Shown: piece by piece, positions 16,805-26,774 of the stretch
Numbering within the stretch: position 1 is the first letter of the stretch
Layout of the letters: every line of letters begins with the position of its first letter
From: an uncultured Aquimarina sp.
GTDB taxonomy: Bacteria; Bacteroidota; Bacteroidia; Flavobacteriales; Flavobacteriaceae
Direction of reading: 5' to 3'
Assembly (NCBI RefSeq): GCF_947495315.1
Contig: NZ_CANLYD010000002.1
Span: forward strand, 1-64,000
Length of the DNA: 64,000 bases
Position numbers and translations under genes: made by a program
The notes under the pieces: model-generated
Told to the model about the DNA's origin: nothing
What the model saw: the letters and a program-made list of their open reading frames with translations, nothing else
The model's database searches: none

Positions 16805-18910
16805 ATGGGAATAACGAATAAAGCATTTAACCACGTTGATTATCTATGGGATGATCGAAAGGCAACAAAATTAGAAGGTGATGAGGTAGCGCTTTTTCTA
16901 TATCGATCTAATATATTAGGAGCCGATCTTAGAATCACAAATTATGGAGGCGGTAATACAAGTTGTAAAACTACTGAAAAAGACCCGTTAACTAATGAAA
17001 ATGTAGAAGTGATGTGGATCAAAGGATCTGGTGGAGATATTGGTACACTTACCAGATCAGGAATAGCTGGATTATATACAGAACGGCTTCGAAATTTAAA
17101 AAAAGTCTATAAAGGAATCAAACAGGAAGACGAAATGGTTGGCTTGTTTAATCATTGTATTTATGATTTGAATAGTAAAGCACCTTCGATAGATACTCCA
17201 TTACATGGATTATTACCTTTTAAACATATTGACCATTTACATCCTGATGCTCTAATTGCCATTGCAGCAGCAAAAGATGGAGAAAAGATCACTAAGGAAA
17301 TCTGGGGTGATACCATGGGTTGGGTACCCTGGCAAAGACCAGGTTTTGATTTGGGACTACAATTAGAAAAATGTTTAGAAGAAAATCCCGGTATAAGAGG
17401 TATTGTTTTAGGAAGTCACGGCTTATTTACATGGGGTAACACATCTTATGAGTGCTATAGCAATAGTTTGGAAGTCATAGAGATGGCTTCAACTTATATA
17501 GAAAACAAAATAACTAAAAATGGGAACGTTTTTGGAGGACAAAAAAATAAAAGCCTCATCCCTAACAAACGCTTAGAACAAGCTTCTATGTTAGCTCCAT
17601 TATTAAGAGGTCTATGTTCAAGCGAACATAGCATGATCGGACATTTTACTGACGAGGATAGGGTTTTAACATACATTAATAGTAACGATCTGAAGAAATT
17701 AGCACCTATGGGAACATCTTGTCCAGATCATTTTTTAAGAACCAAAATCAAACCTTTGATTCTTGATCTGGAGCCCGAAGAGAATTTATTAGATACGCAA
17801 AAGGTTTTAGATAGATTACAACCCGCTTTTGAATCATATCGTTCTGATTATACCGAATATTACTCTACCTGTAAACACTCAGATAGTCCCCCTATGAGAG
17901 ATCCTAATCCTGTTGTAATTATTTATCCAGGAGTTGGTATGTTTACTTTTGCCAAAAACAAACAAACCGCCCGGGTAGCCAGTGAATTTTATGTCAATGC
18001 AATCAATGTAATGCGAGGAGCTGAAGCTATTTCAGAATACACTGCTCTATCTAGACAAGAAGCTTTTAATATAGAATATTGGCTATTAGAAGAAGCTAAA
18101 TTACAACGAATGCCAAAAGAAAAACCTTTATCCAGAAAAATAGCAATTATTACTGGAGCCGCAGGTGGTATTGGCAAAGCTATTGCGGATAAGTTAGTGG
18201 CCGAAGGTGCTAATGTATTAATTACAGATTTACATCAGGAAACCTTAGATGTAACACAAAAGACATATAAAAAAGATGAGGTCGTTACTACAGTTTGCGA
18301 CGTTACTAACCCGGATTCTATAGCGGAAGCTTATAAGAAAGCCTGTATAGAATTTGGTGGAATAGATATGATCATTCACTCTGCTGGATTAGCAATATCT
18401 AAACCTTTAGAAGAAACCACTATTTCGGATTGGGATTTATTACAAAATGTTTTGGTAAAAGGACAATTCATGATGGTACAAAAAGGAGTTGAAATCATGA
18501 ATAAACAAGGGTTCGGTGGCAATATAATTAATATTGCCAGTAAAAATGGACTCGTATCAGGCCCAAACAATGTAGGATATGGAACTGCAAAAGCTGCACA
18601 GCAACACATGACCAGGCTTCTGGCAGCGGAATTAGGCCAAAAAAAAATCAGGGTAAATACGGTAAACCCAGATGGTGTTATTGTAGGCAGCAAAATCTGG
18701 GAAGGAAAATGGGCAGAGGGGAGAGCAAAGGCTCATGGAATATCTGTAGAAGAGTTGCCAAAACACTATGCAAAACGAAATCTACTAAATGAAATCATAT
18801 TGCCGGAAGATATTGCCAACGCAGTATTTTCTTTAGTAGCAATTTTGGATAAAAGCACAGGAAATACCATTAATGTGGATGGCGGAATGCCAAATGCCTT
18901 TGTACGATAA
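16805..18910 (+). CDS. rhaEW: Bifunctional rhamnulose-1-P aldolase/lactaldehyde dehydrogenase
   Basis: The 701-residue protein is a fusion. Residues about 1-430 are a class II aldolase domain (LRITNYGGGNTSCK, GLFTWGN) that would split rhamnulose-1-phosphate into DHAP and L-lactaldehyde. Residues about 440-700 are a short-chain dehydrogenase with T450-GAAGGIG for NAD, Ser579, Tyr592 and Lys596 as catalytic residues, expected to oxidise L-lactaldehyde to L-lactate. The same fusion is known from Bacillus YuxG and other rhamnose loci. It leads an operon with isomerase, kinase, lactate dehydrogenase and permease genes. Confidence 0.93.
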   Translation: MGITNKAFNHVDYLWDDRKATKLEGDEVALFLYRSNILGADLRITNYGGGNTSCKTTEKDPLTNENVEVMWIKGSGGDIGTLTRSGIAGLYTERLRNLKKVYKGIKQEDEMVGLFNHCIYDLNSKAPSIDTPLHGLLPFKHIDHLHPDALIAIAAAKDGEKITKEIWGDTMGWVPWQRPGFDLGLQLEKCLEENPGIRGIVLGSHGLFTWGNTSYECYSNSLEVIEMASTYIENKITKNGNVFGGQKNKSLIPNKRLEQASMLAPLLRGLCSSEHSMIGHFTDEDRVLTYINSNDLKKLAPMGTSCPDHFLRTKIKPLILDLEPEENLLDTQKVLDRLQPAFESYRSDYTEYYSTCKHSDSPPMRDPNPVVIIYPGVGMFTFAKNKQTARVASEFYVNAINVMRGAEAISEYTALSRQEAFNIEYWLLEEAKLQRMPKEKPLSRKIAIITGAAGGIGKAIADKLVAEGANVLITDLHQETLDVTQKTYKKDEVVTTVCDVTNPDSIAEAYKKACIEFGGIDMIIHSAGLAISKPLEETTISDWDLLQNVLVKGQFMMVQKGVEIMNKQGFGGNIINIASKNGLVSGPNNVGYGTAKAAQQHMTRLLAAELGQKKIRVNTVNPDGVIVGSKIWEGKWAEGRAKAHGISVEELPKHYAKRNLLNEIILPEDIANAVFSLVAILDKSTGNTINVDGGMPNAFVR

Positions 18911-18917
18911 TATAAAT

Positions 18918-20198
18918 ATGAAGATAGATAAACAAAAAATAATTGATCTTAATAAAAGAGTAGAAACGAAACATCTAATTCAGCTTGATTTTTTAGCCAA
19001 TCAACTCCAAAACAAGGGAATAGATGGTCAGGATATCATCGAAAAATTAAAAGACTTTCAAGTTGCTATACCAAGTTGGGCATTAGGTGCAGGAGGAACT
19101 CGATTCGGAAGATTTTCATTTGGAGGTGAACCCAACAGTTTAGAGCAAAAATTAGATGATATTGGTATTCTTCATGCGCTAACCAACAGTGCCGGAGCAG
19201 TTTCTTTGCACATTCCTTGGGATATTCCTGAGGATTATCAAGCTATCAAAGAAAAGGCTACTTCTCATAATATAATTTTTGATGCTGTAAACTCTAATAC
19301 CTTTCAGGATCAACCTAATGCAAAGAATAGTTATAAATTTGGTTCTTTGTCTAATATAAATAAAGCATCCAGAGATCAAGCTATTCAGCATAATATTGAT
19401 GTTATTAACATCGGAGAAAAATTAGGTTCCAAAAGTTTAACAGTATGGTTAGCGGATGGTTCCAGCTTTCCTGGGCAAAACAATTTTCAGAAAACCTTAC
19501 AGCATACTCAAGATAGTCTTAAAACTATCTACAAGTCACTTCCAGAAGATTGGAAGTTGTTTATCGAATATAAGCCTTATGAACCTAATTTTTATAGTAC
19601 AGTAATCCAAGATTGGGGAACTTCATATATGTTAGCTAATGAATGTGGTGAAAAAGCATATACCCTTGTAGATCTAGGTCATCATTTACCCAATACTAAT
19701 ATCGAACAAATTGTAGCTACTCTAATGCTAAAAGGTAAATTAGGGGGGTTTCATTTTAATGATAGTAAATATGGAGATGATGATCTTACCGTTGGTGCCA
19801 TAAAACCTTATGCTCTGTTTTTAATATTCAATGAATTGGTATACGGAATGACAAGTAATCCTCAAAATCCAGATTTAGCTTGGATGATTGATGCTAGTCA
19901 TAATATAAAAGATCCATTAGAAGATTTGATTCAGTCTCTTGAAGCCATTTTAATAGCATATGCTCAAGCACTTTTGGTAGATCAAAAAGCATTAAGAGAA
20001 GCTCAAGAAGCTCAGGATATAGTAGCATGCCAGGAAATTTTGCAGGAAGCTTATCGTATGGATGTTCGATCACTAATTAGAGAATCCAGAATACAAATGA
20101 ATGCTGCAATCGATCCTTTACTAGCTTACAGGTCTTTGAACGTTAGAGAAACATTGATCAAAGAACGAGGTAAAAATTCAATTGCTTCAGGTTTATAA
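18918..20198 (+). CDS. rhaI: L-rhamnose isomerase (RhaI type)
   Basis: The start at 18918 is chosen over the open-frame limit 18873 because the longer form would overlap the end of rhaEW; the gap is then 7 nt. The 426-residue product is a TIM-barrel sugar isomerase (SWALGAGGTRFGRFSFGGEP, VDLGHHLPNTNIEQ, GGFHFNDSKYGDDDL, with the metal ligands Glu, Asp and His in these strands). It resembles the Pseudomonas-type RhaI rather than E. coli RhaA. It would convert L-rhamnose to L-rhamnulose in the cytoplasm. Position between aldolase and kinase genes supports the assignment. Confidence 0.9.
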   Translation: MKIDKQKIIDLNKRVETKHLIQLDFLANQLQNKGIDGQDIIEKLKDFQVAIPSWALGAGGTRFGRFSFGGEPNSLEQKLDDIGILHALTNSAGAVSLHIPWDIPEDYQAIKEKATSHNIIFDAVNSNTFQDQPNAKNSYKFGSLSNINKASRDQAIQHNIDVINIGEKLGSKSLTVWLADGSSFPGQNNFQKTLQHTQDSLKTIYKSLPEDWKLFIEYKPYEPNFYSTVIQDWGTSYMLANECGEKAYTLVDLGHHLPNTNIEQIVATLMLKGKLGGFHFNDSKYGDDDLTVGAIKPYALFLIFNELVYGMTSNPQNPDLAWMIDASHNIKDPLEDLIQSLEAILIAYAQALLVDQKALREAQEAQDIVACQEILQEAYRMDVRSLIRESRIQMNAAIDPLLAYRSLNVRETLIKERGKNSIASGL

Positions 20199-20201
20199 GA
20201 A

Positions 20202-21590
20202 ATGAAAAAAGTAACAGCAGTATTTGATATAGGTAAAACCAATAAGAAGTTTTTTCTCTTTGATAGAAATTATAAGGAGGTATATAAAGAATATACCAAA
20301 TTTGACGAAATCCAAGACGAAGATGGGTTTCCTACAGAAAATTTACCTGCATTACAAAAATGGCTAAAGGATTTGTTTAACCGAATTCTCTCTGCGAATG
20401 AATTTGATATCAGAGCTATCAATTTTTCCACCTATGGTGCAAGTTTTGTACATCTGGACAAAAAAGGTAATGTTATAGCCCCCTTATATAACTACCTAAA
20501 ACCACTACCAAAAAAAATTACTGAAGAATTTTATCAAGATCATGGTGACCCATTGATTATTGCTACAGAAACCGCCTCTCCATCAGCAGAAATGCTCAAC
20601 TCAGGGATGCAATTATACTGGTTAAAACATACACAACCCGCACTTTTTGCATCAATCAAATATTCACTTCACTTTCCGCAATACATATCTTTTTTGTTTA
20701 CGGGTATTCCGGTAAGTGAATTTACCAGTATTGGATGTCATACGGCTCTTTGGGATTATAAAAAGAATACCTACCATCAATGGGTAATCAATCAAGAAAT
20801 AGATATAAAATTTCCTTTTATTATTCCTACTCAGACCAGTTTCAATATGATTTACAATGGTAAAAGAATTAAAATCGGTATTGGAATTCACGATAGCTCT
20901 TCAGCATTAATTCCATATTTGTTGGGGGAAAAAAAACCATTCGTTTTAATTTCAACAGGAACCTGGAGTATTACCTTAAATCCATTTAGTACTAATCCAT
21001 TATCTAAAAAAGACATTAAGAATAATTGTCTAAACTATCTAAAAGTAGATGGAAAACCAGTACGTGCCACTCGTTTCTTTATGGGGAATGAATATAAAGC
21101 ACAGGTTAAAAAACTCTGCGAGCATTTTAGTAAACCCAAAGAACATCATAAAAATATCATATTCGACCCGCACTTGTACCGAAAGCTTAAGAATGATAAC
21201 AAAAAATACTTTAGATTTAAAGAGATACGAATTGATAATGATAATACCGTTTCTGAAACAAATCTATCCTTGTTTTCTTCTTTTGAAGAAGCTTTTCACC
21301 AATTAATGATCGAATTAGTTGCTATTCAGGTAAAAACTACCAAATTGGCTATCGGGCACAGTAACATCAAAAAAATCTACATCGATGGAGGATTCACAGA
21401 TAATGAAATCTTTATAAAACTTATTGCTTTACATTTTAAGGAATATAAAGTACGAACTACCAAATCACCTTTGGGATCTGCTCTAGGTGCGGCTATGGTA
21501 ATTTCAGATCAAAAACTAGATTCCAGGTTTTTAAAAGATAATTATCAAATGCAAAAATTACAACCTCCGGTTTTACAAATACAAGAATAG
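20202..21590 (+). CDS. rhaB: FGGY-family carbohydrate kinase, probable rhamnulokinase
   Basis: The 462-residue protein has the FGGY/actin-fold pattern: an N-terminal phosphate loop (VFDIGKTNKKFFLFD) and a C-terminal IYIDGGFTDNEIFIKL segment with SPLGSALGAAM. It starts 3 nt after rhaI. In this operon it would phosphorylate L-rhamnulose to rhamnulose-1-phosphate, the substrate of the aldolase. Sequence alone shows an FGGY sugar kinase; the rhamnulose specificity comes from context. Confidence 0.87.
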   Translation: MKKVTAVFDIGKTNKKFFLFDRNYKEVYKEYTKFDEIQDEDGFPTENLPALQKWLKDLFNRILSANEFDIRAINFSTYGASFVHLDKKGNVIAPLYNYLKPLPKKITEEFYQDHGDPLIIATETASPSAEMLNSGMQLYWLKHTQPALFASIKYSLHFPQYISFLFTGIPVSEFTSIGCHTALWDYKKNTYHQWVINQEIDIKFPFIIPTQTSFNMIYNGKRIKIGIGIHDSSSALIPYLLGEKKPFVLISTGTWSITLNPFSTNPLSKKDIKNNCLNYLKVDGKPVRATRFFMGNEYKAQVKKLCEHFSKPKEHHKNIIFDPHLYRKLKNDNKKYFRFKEIRIDNDNTVSETNLSLFSSFEEAFHQLMIELVAIQVKTTKLAIGHSNIKKIYIDGGFTDNEIFIKLIALHFKEYKVRTTKSPLGSALGAAMVISDQKLDSRFLKDNYQMQKLQPPVLQIQE

Positions 21591-21602
21591 ACTCACAACT
21601 AT

Positions 21603-22772
21603 ATGAAATGGCCATACAACACACAATACCCATCGGTAGATGACCTTAGAAAAAAAGCTAAAAAGCGAATCCCAAAATTTGCTTTTGAGTATTTGGATGG
21701 AGGTTGTAACGAAGATGTAAATATTCGTAGAAATCGTACCGATATTCAGGAGGTAGAACTAAGACCTGATTACCTAAGTAAACATACCGGCTCTGACATG
21801 AAGACCGAGCTATTTGGAGAAACGTATGACGCACCCTTTGGCATTGCTCCTGTTGGTCTGCAGGGATTGATGTGGCCAAACTCACCCGAGATATTAGCCA
21901 AAGCTGCTTTTGAACATAACATCCCGTTTGTTTTAAGCACAGTTACGACTAGTAGTATTGAGCGAATTAGTGAAATTACTGAAGGTAAAGCTTGGTTTCA
22001 ATTATATCATCCCACTGAAAATAGATTACGTGATGATATTATTAATAGAGCTTCGTCAGCTGAATGTCCGGTCCTCGTCTTATTATGTGATGTTCCATCT
22101 TTTGGATTTCGCCCCAGAGATATTAGAAACGGTTTGGCTATGCCTCCTAAAATGTCGATCCGGAATATTTTGCAAATTTTAGGCAGACCAAACTGGGCAT
22201 TACAAACTTTGATTCAGGGGCAACCTAATTTTGAAACACTAAAACCATATATGCCTAAAAATTTGAATCTGAGCGCTCTTGGACAGTTTATGGATATCAC
22301 CTTTAGTGGAAGATTGAATGAAGAAAAAATAGCTCCTATCAGAGATATGTGGAAAGGTAAAATCGTTTTAAAAGGTGTTGCCAGTGAGGCTGATACTGAA
22401 AGAGCTATTAAACTAGGTCTAGACGGAATTATAGTTTCTAATCACGGTGGTAGACAACTAGACGCAGGACAATCAACCATAAAACCATTACGAAGTATTG
22501 CAGAAAAATATGGAGATAAAATCACAGTAATGATGGATAGTGGACTGAGATCTGGTCCTGATATAGCAAGAGCAATGGCGACAGGAGCTAAATTCACTTT
22601 TATGGGTAGATCCTTTATGTATGGAGTTTCGGCTTTAGGACAAGAAGGTGGAAATCATACAATAAGCTTACTTAAAACACAATTACAACAAATTATGGAA
22701 CAAATTTGTTGTGAACGAGTACAAGATTTTCCAAATCATTTGATTAACTCTAAAATACTAAAAATAGTATGA
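21603..22772 (+). CDS. lldD: FMN-dependent L-lactate dehydrogenase
   Basis: The 389-residue protein belongs to the alpha-hydroxy-acid oxidising flavoenzymes. FAFEYLDGG near the start, FGIAPVGLQG and SNHGGRQLD with His281 as probable catalytic base are family marks, followed by the FMN-phosphate-binding MDSGLRSGPD and MGRSFMYG. It would oxidise L-lactate made by the upstream dehydrogenase to pyruvate, probably at the inner membrane, passing electrons to quinone. Its stop overlaps the next start by 4 nt, so the two are translationally coupled. Confidence 0.9.
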   Translation: MKWPYNTQYPSVDDLRKKAKKRIPKFAFEYLDGGCNEDVNIRRNRTDIQEVELRPDYLSKHTGSDMKTELFGETYDAPFGIAPVGLQGLMWPNSPEILAKAAFEHNIPFVLSTVTTSSIERISEITEGKAWFQLYHPTENRLRDDIINRASSAECPVLVLLCDVPSFGFRPRDIRNGLAMPPKMSIRNILQILGRPNWALQTLIQGQPNFETLKPYMPKNLNLSALGQFMDITFSGRLNEEKIAPIRDMWKGKIVLKGVASEADTERAIKLGLDGIIVSNHGGRQLDAGQSTIKPLRSIAEKYGDKITVMMDSGLRSGPDIARAMATGAKFTFMGRSFMYGVSALGQEGGNHTISLLKTQLQQIMEQICCERVQDFPNHLINSKILKIV

Positions 22773-24172
22773 GTCAGTTCAACATTGAAGAAGAAATAGA
22801 AGAAATTGCAGGAGGCGAATTCGAAAGAGAGCCTGTCCCGAAACGTAGTTGGAAAGGCTGGAAAAGTTTTCTGGGCATGTATGCCGGAGAACATGCTGCC
22901 GGAACAGAATTTATGATTGGACCACTATTTCTAACTGCAGGTGTTAGTGCCTTTGATTTGATTGTTGGTTTACTAATTGGTAACCTATTAGCAGTATTGA
23001 GTTGGCGGTTCCTTACTGCCGAAATTGCAGTCAAGAATAGGCTTACACTTTATTATCATTTAGAAAAAATATGCGGTAAGAATTTGGTCACTACATACAA
23101 CCTAGCTAATGGAATCTTATTTTGTTTCCTTGCTGGAGCTATGATCACAGTATCAGCAACAGCTGTTGGAGTTCCGTTTGATATAGAAATGCCTAAATTA
23201 ACCGATACAATGCCCAACGGGATTATCTGGGTTGTAATTGTCATTGTTATAGGAGCTATTATTTCTATTATTGCTGCCAGAGGATATGATACGGTTTCCA
23301 AGGCTGCCAATTGGATGTCTCCTATTATTGTACTAGCTTTTTTAGCTTGTGGTATTGTAGCACTGAATCAACTGGGAGTAAAAAGTTTTAATGATTTTTG
23401 GAGCATTTGGGGAGAAGGTTCAGAGCCATTTCCCGGACAAGTAAAATTTACGTTTTGGCATGTAGTGATATGGTCTTGGTTTTGTAATGCAGCGATGCAT
23501 ATCGGAATGTCTGATCTTTCGGTATTTCGGTTTGCAAAATCCTCATCATCAGGATGGACTACTGCGGCAGGAATGTATGTGGGTCATTATATGGCTTGGA
23601 TAGCAGCTGCCTTATTATATGCTGTATATCTTAAATCACCAGAAGCTCAAGCATTTTTGAGTAATGGAGAAGCTCCACCTGTAGCTCCAGGACCTTTAGC
23701 CAATAACGCTATAGGTTTATTCGGAATTATAGCCGTAATATTAGCGGGATGGACAACTGCCAATCCAACTATTTATCGAGCAGGATTAGCATTTCAGGCC
23801 ATAATACCAAAAGTCTCTACATTTTGGGTAACTATTATTGCAGGATCTATTGCAACATTAGCGGGAATTTTTCCTGCATTTGCTATGAAATTGTTAGGAT
23901 TCGTAGCATTATATGGTTTTATATTGGCACCTATGGGAGCAATCATTGTTTTTGAGCATTTCTATGGGAAAAGAATTGGAATTATTCCTTTCTATGCCGA
24001 AGCAAAAAAGATAAACTTTAATGTTTCAGTTTTACTAGCGTGGGGAGTAAGCTTTGGTGTATTTTACTTTATATCAAAGCAGTACGATGTATTTTTATCT
24101 TTTGTTACTTTACCAGCCTGGTTATGCTGTGGTATTTTATATCTGGTTTTTAGCAAGATGCTTCAAAAGTAA
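22769..24172 (+). CDS. NCS1-type (purine/cytosine permease-like) transporter
   Basis: The 467-residue protein has about twelve hydrophobic segments. It resembles the NCS1 nucleobase/cation symporter family, with a soluble acidic N-terminus and GMYAGEHAAGTEFMIGPLF before the first membrane span. It overlaps lldD by 4 nt and is the last gene of the rhamnose operon. NCS1 members usually move nucleobases or hydantoins, so its place here is odd: it may have been recruited for rhamnose, lactate or another sugar-pathway compound. The substrate is unknown. Confidence 0.75.
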   Translation: MSQFNIEEEIEEIAGGEFEREPVPKRSWKGWKSFLGMYAGEHAAGTEFMIGPLFLTAGVSAFDLIVGLLIGNLLAVLSWRFLTAEIAVKNRLTLYYHLEKICGKNLVTTYNLANGILFCFLAGAMITVSATAVGVPFDIEMPKLTDTMPNGIIWVVIVIVIGAIISIIAARGYDTVSKAANWMSPIIVLAFLACGIVALNQLGVKSFNDFWSIWGEGSEPFPGQVKFTFWHVVIWSWFCNAAMHIGMSDLSVFRFAKSSSSGWTTAAGMYVGHYMAWIAAALLYAVYLKSPEAQAFLSNGEAPPVAPGPLANNAIGLFGIIAVILAGWTTANPTIYRAGLAFQAIIPKVSTFWVTIIAGSIATLAGIFPAFAMKLLGFVALYGFILAPMGAIIVFEHFYGKRIGIIPFYAEAKKINFNVSVLLAWGVSFGVFYFISKQYDVFLSFVTLPAWLCCGILYLVFSKMLQK

Positions 24173-24266
24173 AATATCTTTTTAGAGATCTTAATTTTGA
24201 AAAGTATTCTCTAATTTTGAGATAACTCAAAGATTCAGCAGCTCTTATTTTGTTAAACTGTTGATT

Positions 24267-24283
24267 AAAGCATGGCTTTTTTT
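24267..24283 (+). terminator. Short hairpin terminator after the rhamnose operon
   Basis: AAAGC and GCTTT flank an ATG loop, followed by further T residues to 24283. It is 95 nt after the permease stop. The stem is short, so the call is tentative. The rest of 24173-24348 shows no gene. Confidence 0.4.
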
Positions 24284-24348
24284 AGATACTCGAGTATGCA
24301 TCTACTAAAAGGTCAAACCCAGAATCTCTAATGATATAAAACCTAATT

Positions 24349-25677
24349 ATGCCAAGAAACTACTTCCCTCTTTATTTAGACTCGAAATTGAAATTCCTTT
24401 TCCTTATTCTCATAAGTTTTCTAAATGTTAACGTTTCTTATGCGCAGAACAGAATATCAAAAAACATCACAATCGAAGCTATAGAATGTCGAATAGATTC
24501 TTTAAACAAATTATACTACAAATACCGATACTCTAATCAAGATACAGTTAAGCTTTTTCTCAAAGAAGCATTAACTCTTAGTGATAGTATAGGATATACT
24601 AAGGGTAAAGTAAAAATTCTTACCAGCATAGGGATGACCTTAAGTTCTGAAGGTAAAAATATGAAGGCACTTTCTAATTATATAGAAGCATTAAAACTAT
24701 CCCATTCGTTACTGATCGAAACCAAAGATGAAAATGAGATTAGAGATATTGAAGAAAATTTATGTGGCGTACATTTAAGTATGGGAATTGTGTATGGTAA
24801 TTTGCAAGAGGTAAATGCTGCTTTAATGCACTATTCTATGGCTGAAAAAATTGCTGCGAAGGCTAATTCTGAGAGAACCTTAAGACATATTATGGGACTA
24901 AAAGGAATCCTGCATCAAAGTATGGGTAATCATAATAAGGCAAAAAACATTTATCTGGAGTTATTAGAAAAGAAAAATAAAAAGGACACCACTGATCGGG
25001 GTATCCCCATTTTATATTTCAATCTGGGAGAGGCTTATTGTGAACTTAATAAACATAGTGAGGCTTTGTATTATAATACTGCTGCATACGATATTTTTGA
25101 AAAGATGAATGACAAAATTGGTATCGTTGCGGGGCTTCAAGGTTATGGAAGAATCTATCTTAAGCAGAATAAATTATCAAAGGCCCATACATATTGCCAT
25201 AAGTCACTTGCAAGACTTGATAGAGGAATAGATGACCATCGGTCCAGAGCTCAGACGTACTTATTACTAGGGCAAATACACTTTAAAAACAAACTTACAG
25301 ATTCGGCCGCATATTATTCCCAAAAAAGTTTAGATCTGTCTTTGGCAAATAACCTTAATGAAACTGCTTTAAAATCGAGTGAGCATTTGATAGAAGTCTA
25401 CAAATCAGAAAAAACGATGTACTCAACAGAAGATATTTACAAATTAAATACCTTATATCTTGAATTACAAAGTCGTTTGTTAAGCAAAACTAATGAGATA
25501 GAACTTACTGATGTTATCAATAGGGATCCTATTATAACAGATAGAACAATCTCATTATCTGATAAATTTCAAATTACTAAAATTCAGGATCGTGTTTATA
25601 AAATTCTATTAGTATCCATGGGTATCTTCCTATTTGAAATTGTTTTTATTAGGTTTGTTTATAAAAGTAAATCCTAA
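24349..25677 (+). CDS. Exported TPR-repeat protein with C-terminal membrane anchor
   Basis: The 442-residue protein starts with a signal-like hydrophobic stretch (about 14-32, ending SYAQ). Helical repeats from about 60 to 340 have TPR spacing and residues (ALSNYIEALKLS, YFNLGEAYCELNKHSEALYYN, YGRIYLKQNKLSKAHTYCHKSL). One membrane segment follows near 420-437, and only a few residues remain after it. This is the sensor half of Bacteroidota TPR regulators but without a DNA-binding domain. The next gene, 33 nt on, encodes a membrane LytTR regulator, so the two may form a split signalling pair. Confidence 0.8.
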   Translation: MPRNYFPLYLDSKLKFLFLILISFLNVNVSYAQNRISKNITIEAIECRIDSLNKLYYKYRYSNQDTVKLFLKEALTLSDSIGYTKGKVKILTSIGMTLSSEGKNMKALSNYIEALKLSHSLLIETKDENEIRDIEENLCGVHLSMGIVYGNLQEVNAALMHYSMAEKIAAKANSERTLRHIMGLKGILHQSMGNHNKAKNIYLELLEKKNKKDTTDRGIPILYFNLGEAYCELNKHSEALYYNTAAYDIFEKMNDKIGIVAGLQGYGRIYLKQNKLSKAHTYCHKSLARLDRGIDDHRSRAQTYLLLGQIHFKNKLTDSAAYYSQKSLDLSLANNLNETALKSSEHLIEVYKSEKTMYSTEDIYKLNTLYLELQSRLLSKTNEIELTDVINRDPIITDRTISLSDKFQITKIQDRVYKILLVSMGIFLFEIVFIRFVYKSKS

Positions 25678-25710
25678 AAACTATCTTGTAAAAACGAAAC
25701 AAGATTACAC

Positions 25711-26511
25711 ATGAAAAAAAATGTTCTGATCATTTTTGGAATTTCTACAGGAATCTCGGTGATTTTATGGGTTGCTTCTGTCTTAAAAATGATACATATC
25801 CCTGATGTTGTACTTTTAATTCAACTAACAGCTCATTTCTTGGTAAGTTTAATACTTTATTCATTTTTCATTCTTATACTGCCAAAATATCTAACATTCA
25901 GTTTTGTTAAAAGAAATACTCTTAATCAAGTTATTATATACGGTTTGACATCTTTGATTATATCGATCGCACACTGTTTTATCTATTATTTTATCTATAA
26001 TGATGATGTTCCTGCACGTAAGGATAGTTTTAAGATCTTTCTAATCACATTTATATTTCAAAATGTTATTTTCATTCCAATAGTCTTAATAACGAATAAA
26101 CAAAAATTCCTTTCTACTTTACCTGTTTTAGAACCTTCGAAAAAAACCCTTCTTAAAGAAAATAAGGATATCATTCATATTGAAGCACAACAATCCAAAG
26201 AAAAAGTTAGTTTTATTGCTAAGGAGCTTTTATTTATAAAATCTTCTGATAATTATTCAGAATTCTATTTCTTAAAAGATAATACTGTAACACGAAAAGT
26301 AATTAGACTTACTTTAAAAAGCATCGAAGAACAATTAGCTTGTGACTATATTATAAGAAGTCATAAATCCTATATTATAAACCTGAAACAGGATATTAAA
26401 ATAAAAGGGAATGCAAATGGCACTAAAATATTCACTGAAAATTTTAGTATTCCTGTTTCCCGAAGCAAAAGAAATACCATTTTAGAAGCATATGAAAGAA
26501 TTTATACATAG
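25711..26511 (+). CDS. Membrane-bound LytTR-type transcription regulator
   Basis: The 266-residue protein has four hydrophobic segments in the first 130 residues and a C-terminal LytTR DNA-binding domain (about 155-264: LFIKSSDNYSEFYF, IRSHKSYIINL, FSIPVSRSKRNTILEAY). It has no receiver domain. Membrane LytTR proteins in Bacteroidota act with partner sensors; the preceding TPR protein is the obvious partner. The three exported-protein genes from 26775 onward are the nearest possible targets. Confidence 0.88.
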   Translation: MKKNVLIIFGISTGISVILWVASVLKMIHIPDVVLLIQLTAHFLVSLILYSFFILILPKYLTFSFVKRNTLNQVIIYGLTSLIISIAHCFIYYFIYNDDVPARKDSFKIFLITFIFQNVIFIPIVLITNKQKFLSTLPVLEPSKKTLLKENKDIIHIEAQQSKEKVSFIAKELLFIKSSDNYSEFYFLKDNTVTRKVIRLTLKSIEEQLACDYIIRSHKSYIINLKQDIKIKGNANGTKIFTENFSIPVSRSKRNTILEAYERIYT

Positions 26512-26774
26512 AAAAGCTTCAACTATTTCTATTTGAGACTACTTTTTTCTTCAACTAAAATATAGATCCCAATGATTTTTTTTAGGTCTGTACCATTTTT
26601 ATTCTTTAAGTAACTCACACTCTTTTGTGGTAAACAACAACCTTCTTACCATTCATCCCACAAAGAAACCGTTAACCTCAAACACTTGTCAATCAGCACT
26701 TTTATTTCCCCATCTCCTCTTTTAAATAAATATTTGAGCCTCATAATATAATTCACATAACCAAAAATCAACTT

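Noticed and set aside
18873..18917. Rhamnose isomerase start inside rhaEW
   Set aside because: The frame overlaps the end of rhaEW; ATG 18918 gives normal operon spacing and the family's usual start.
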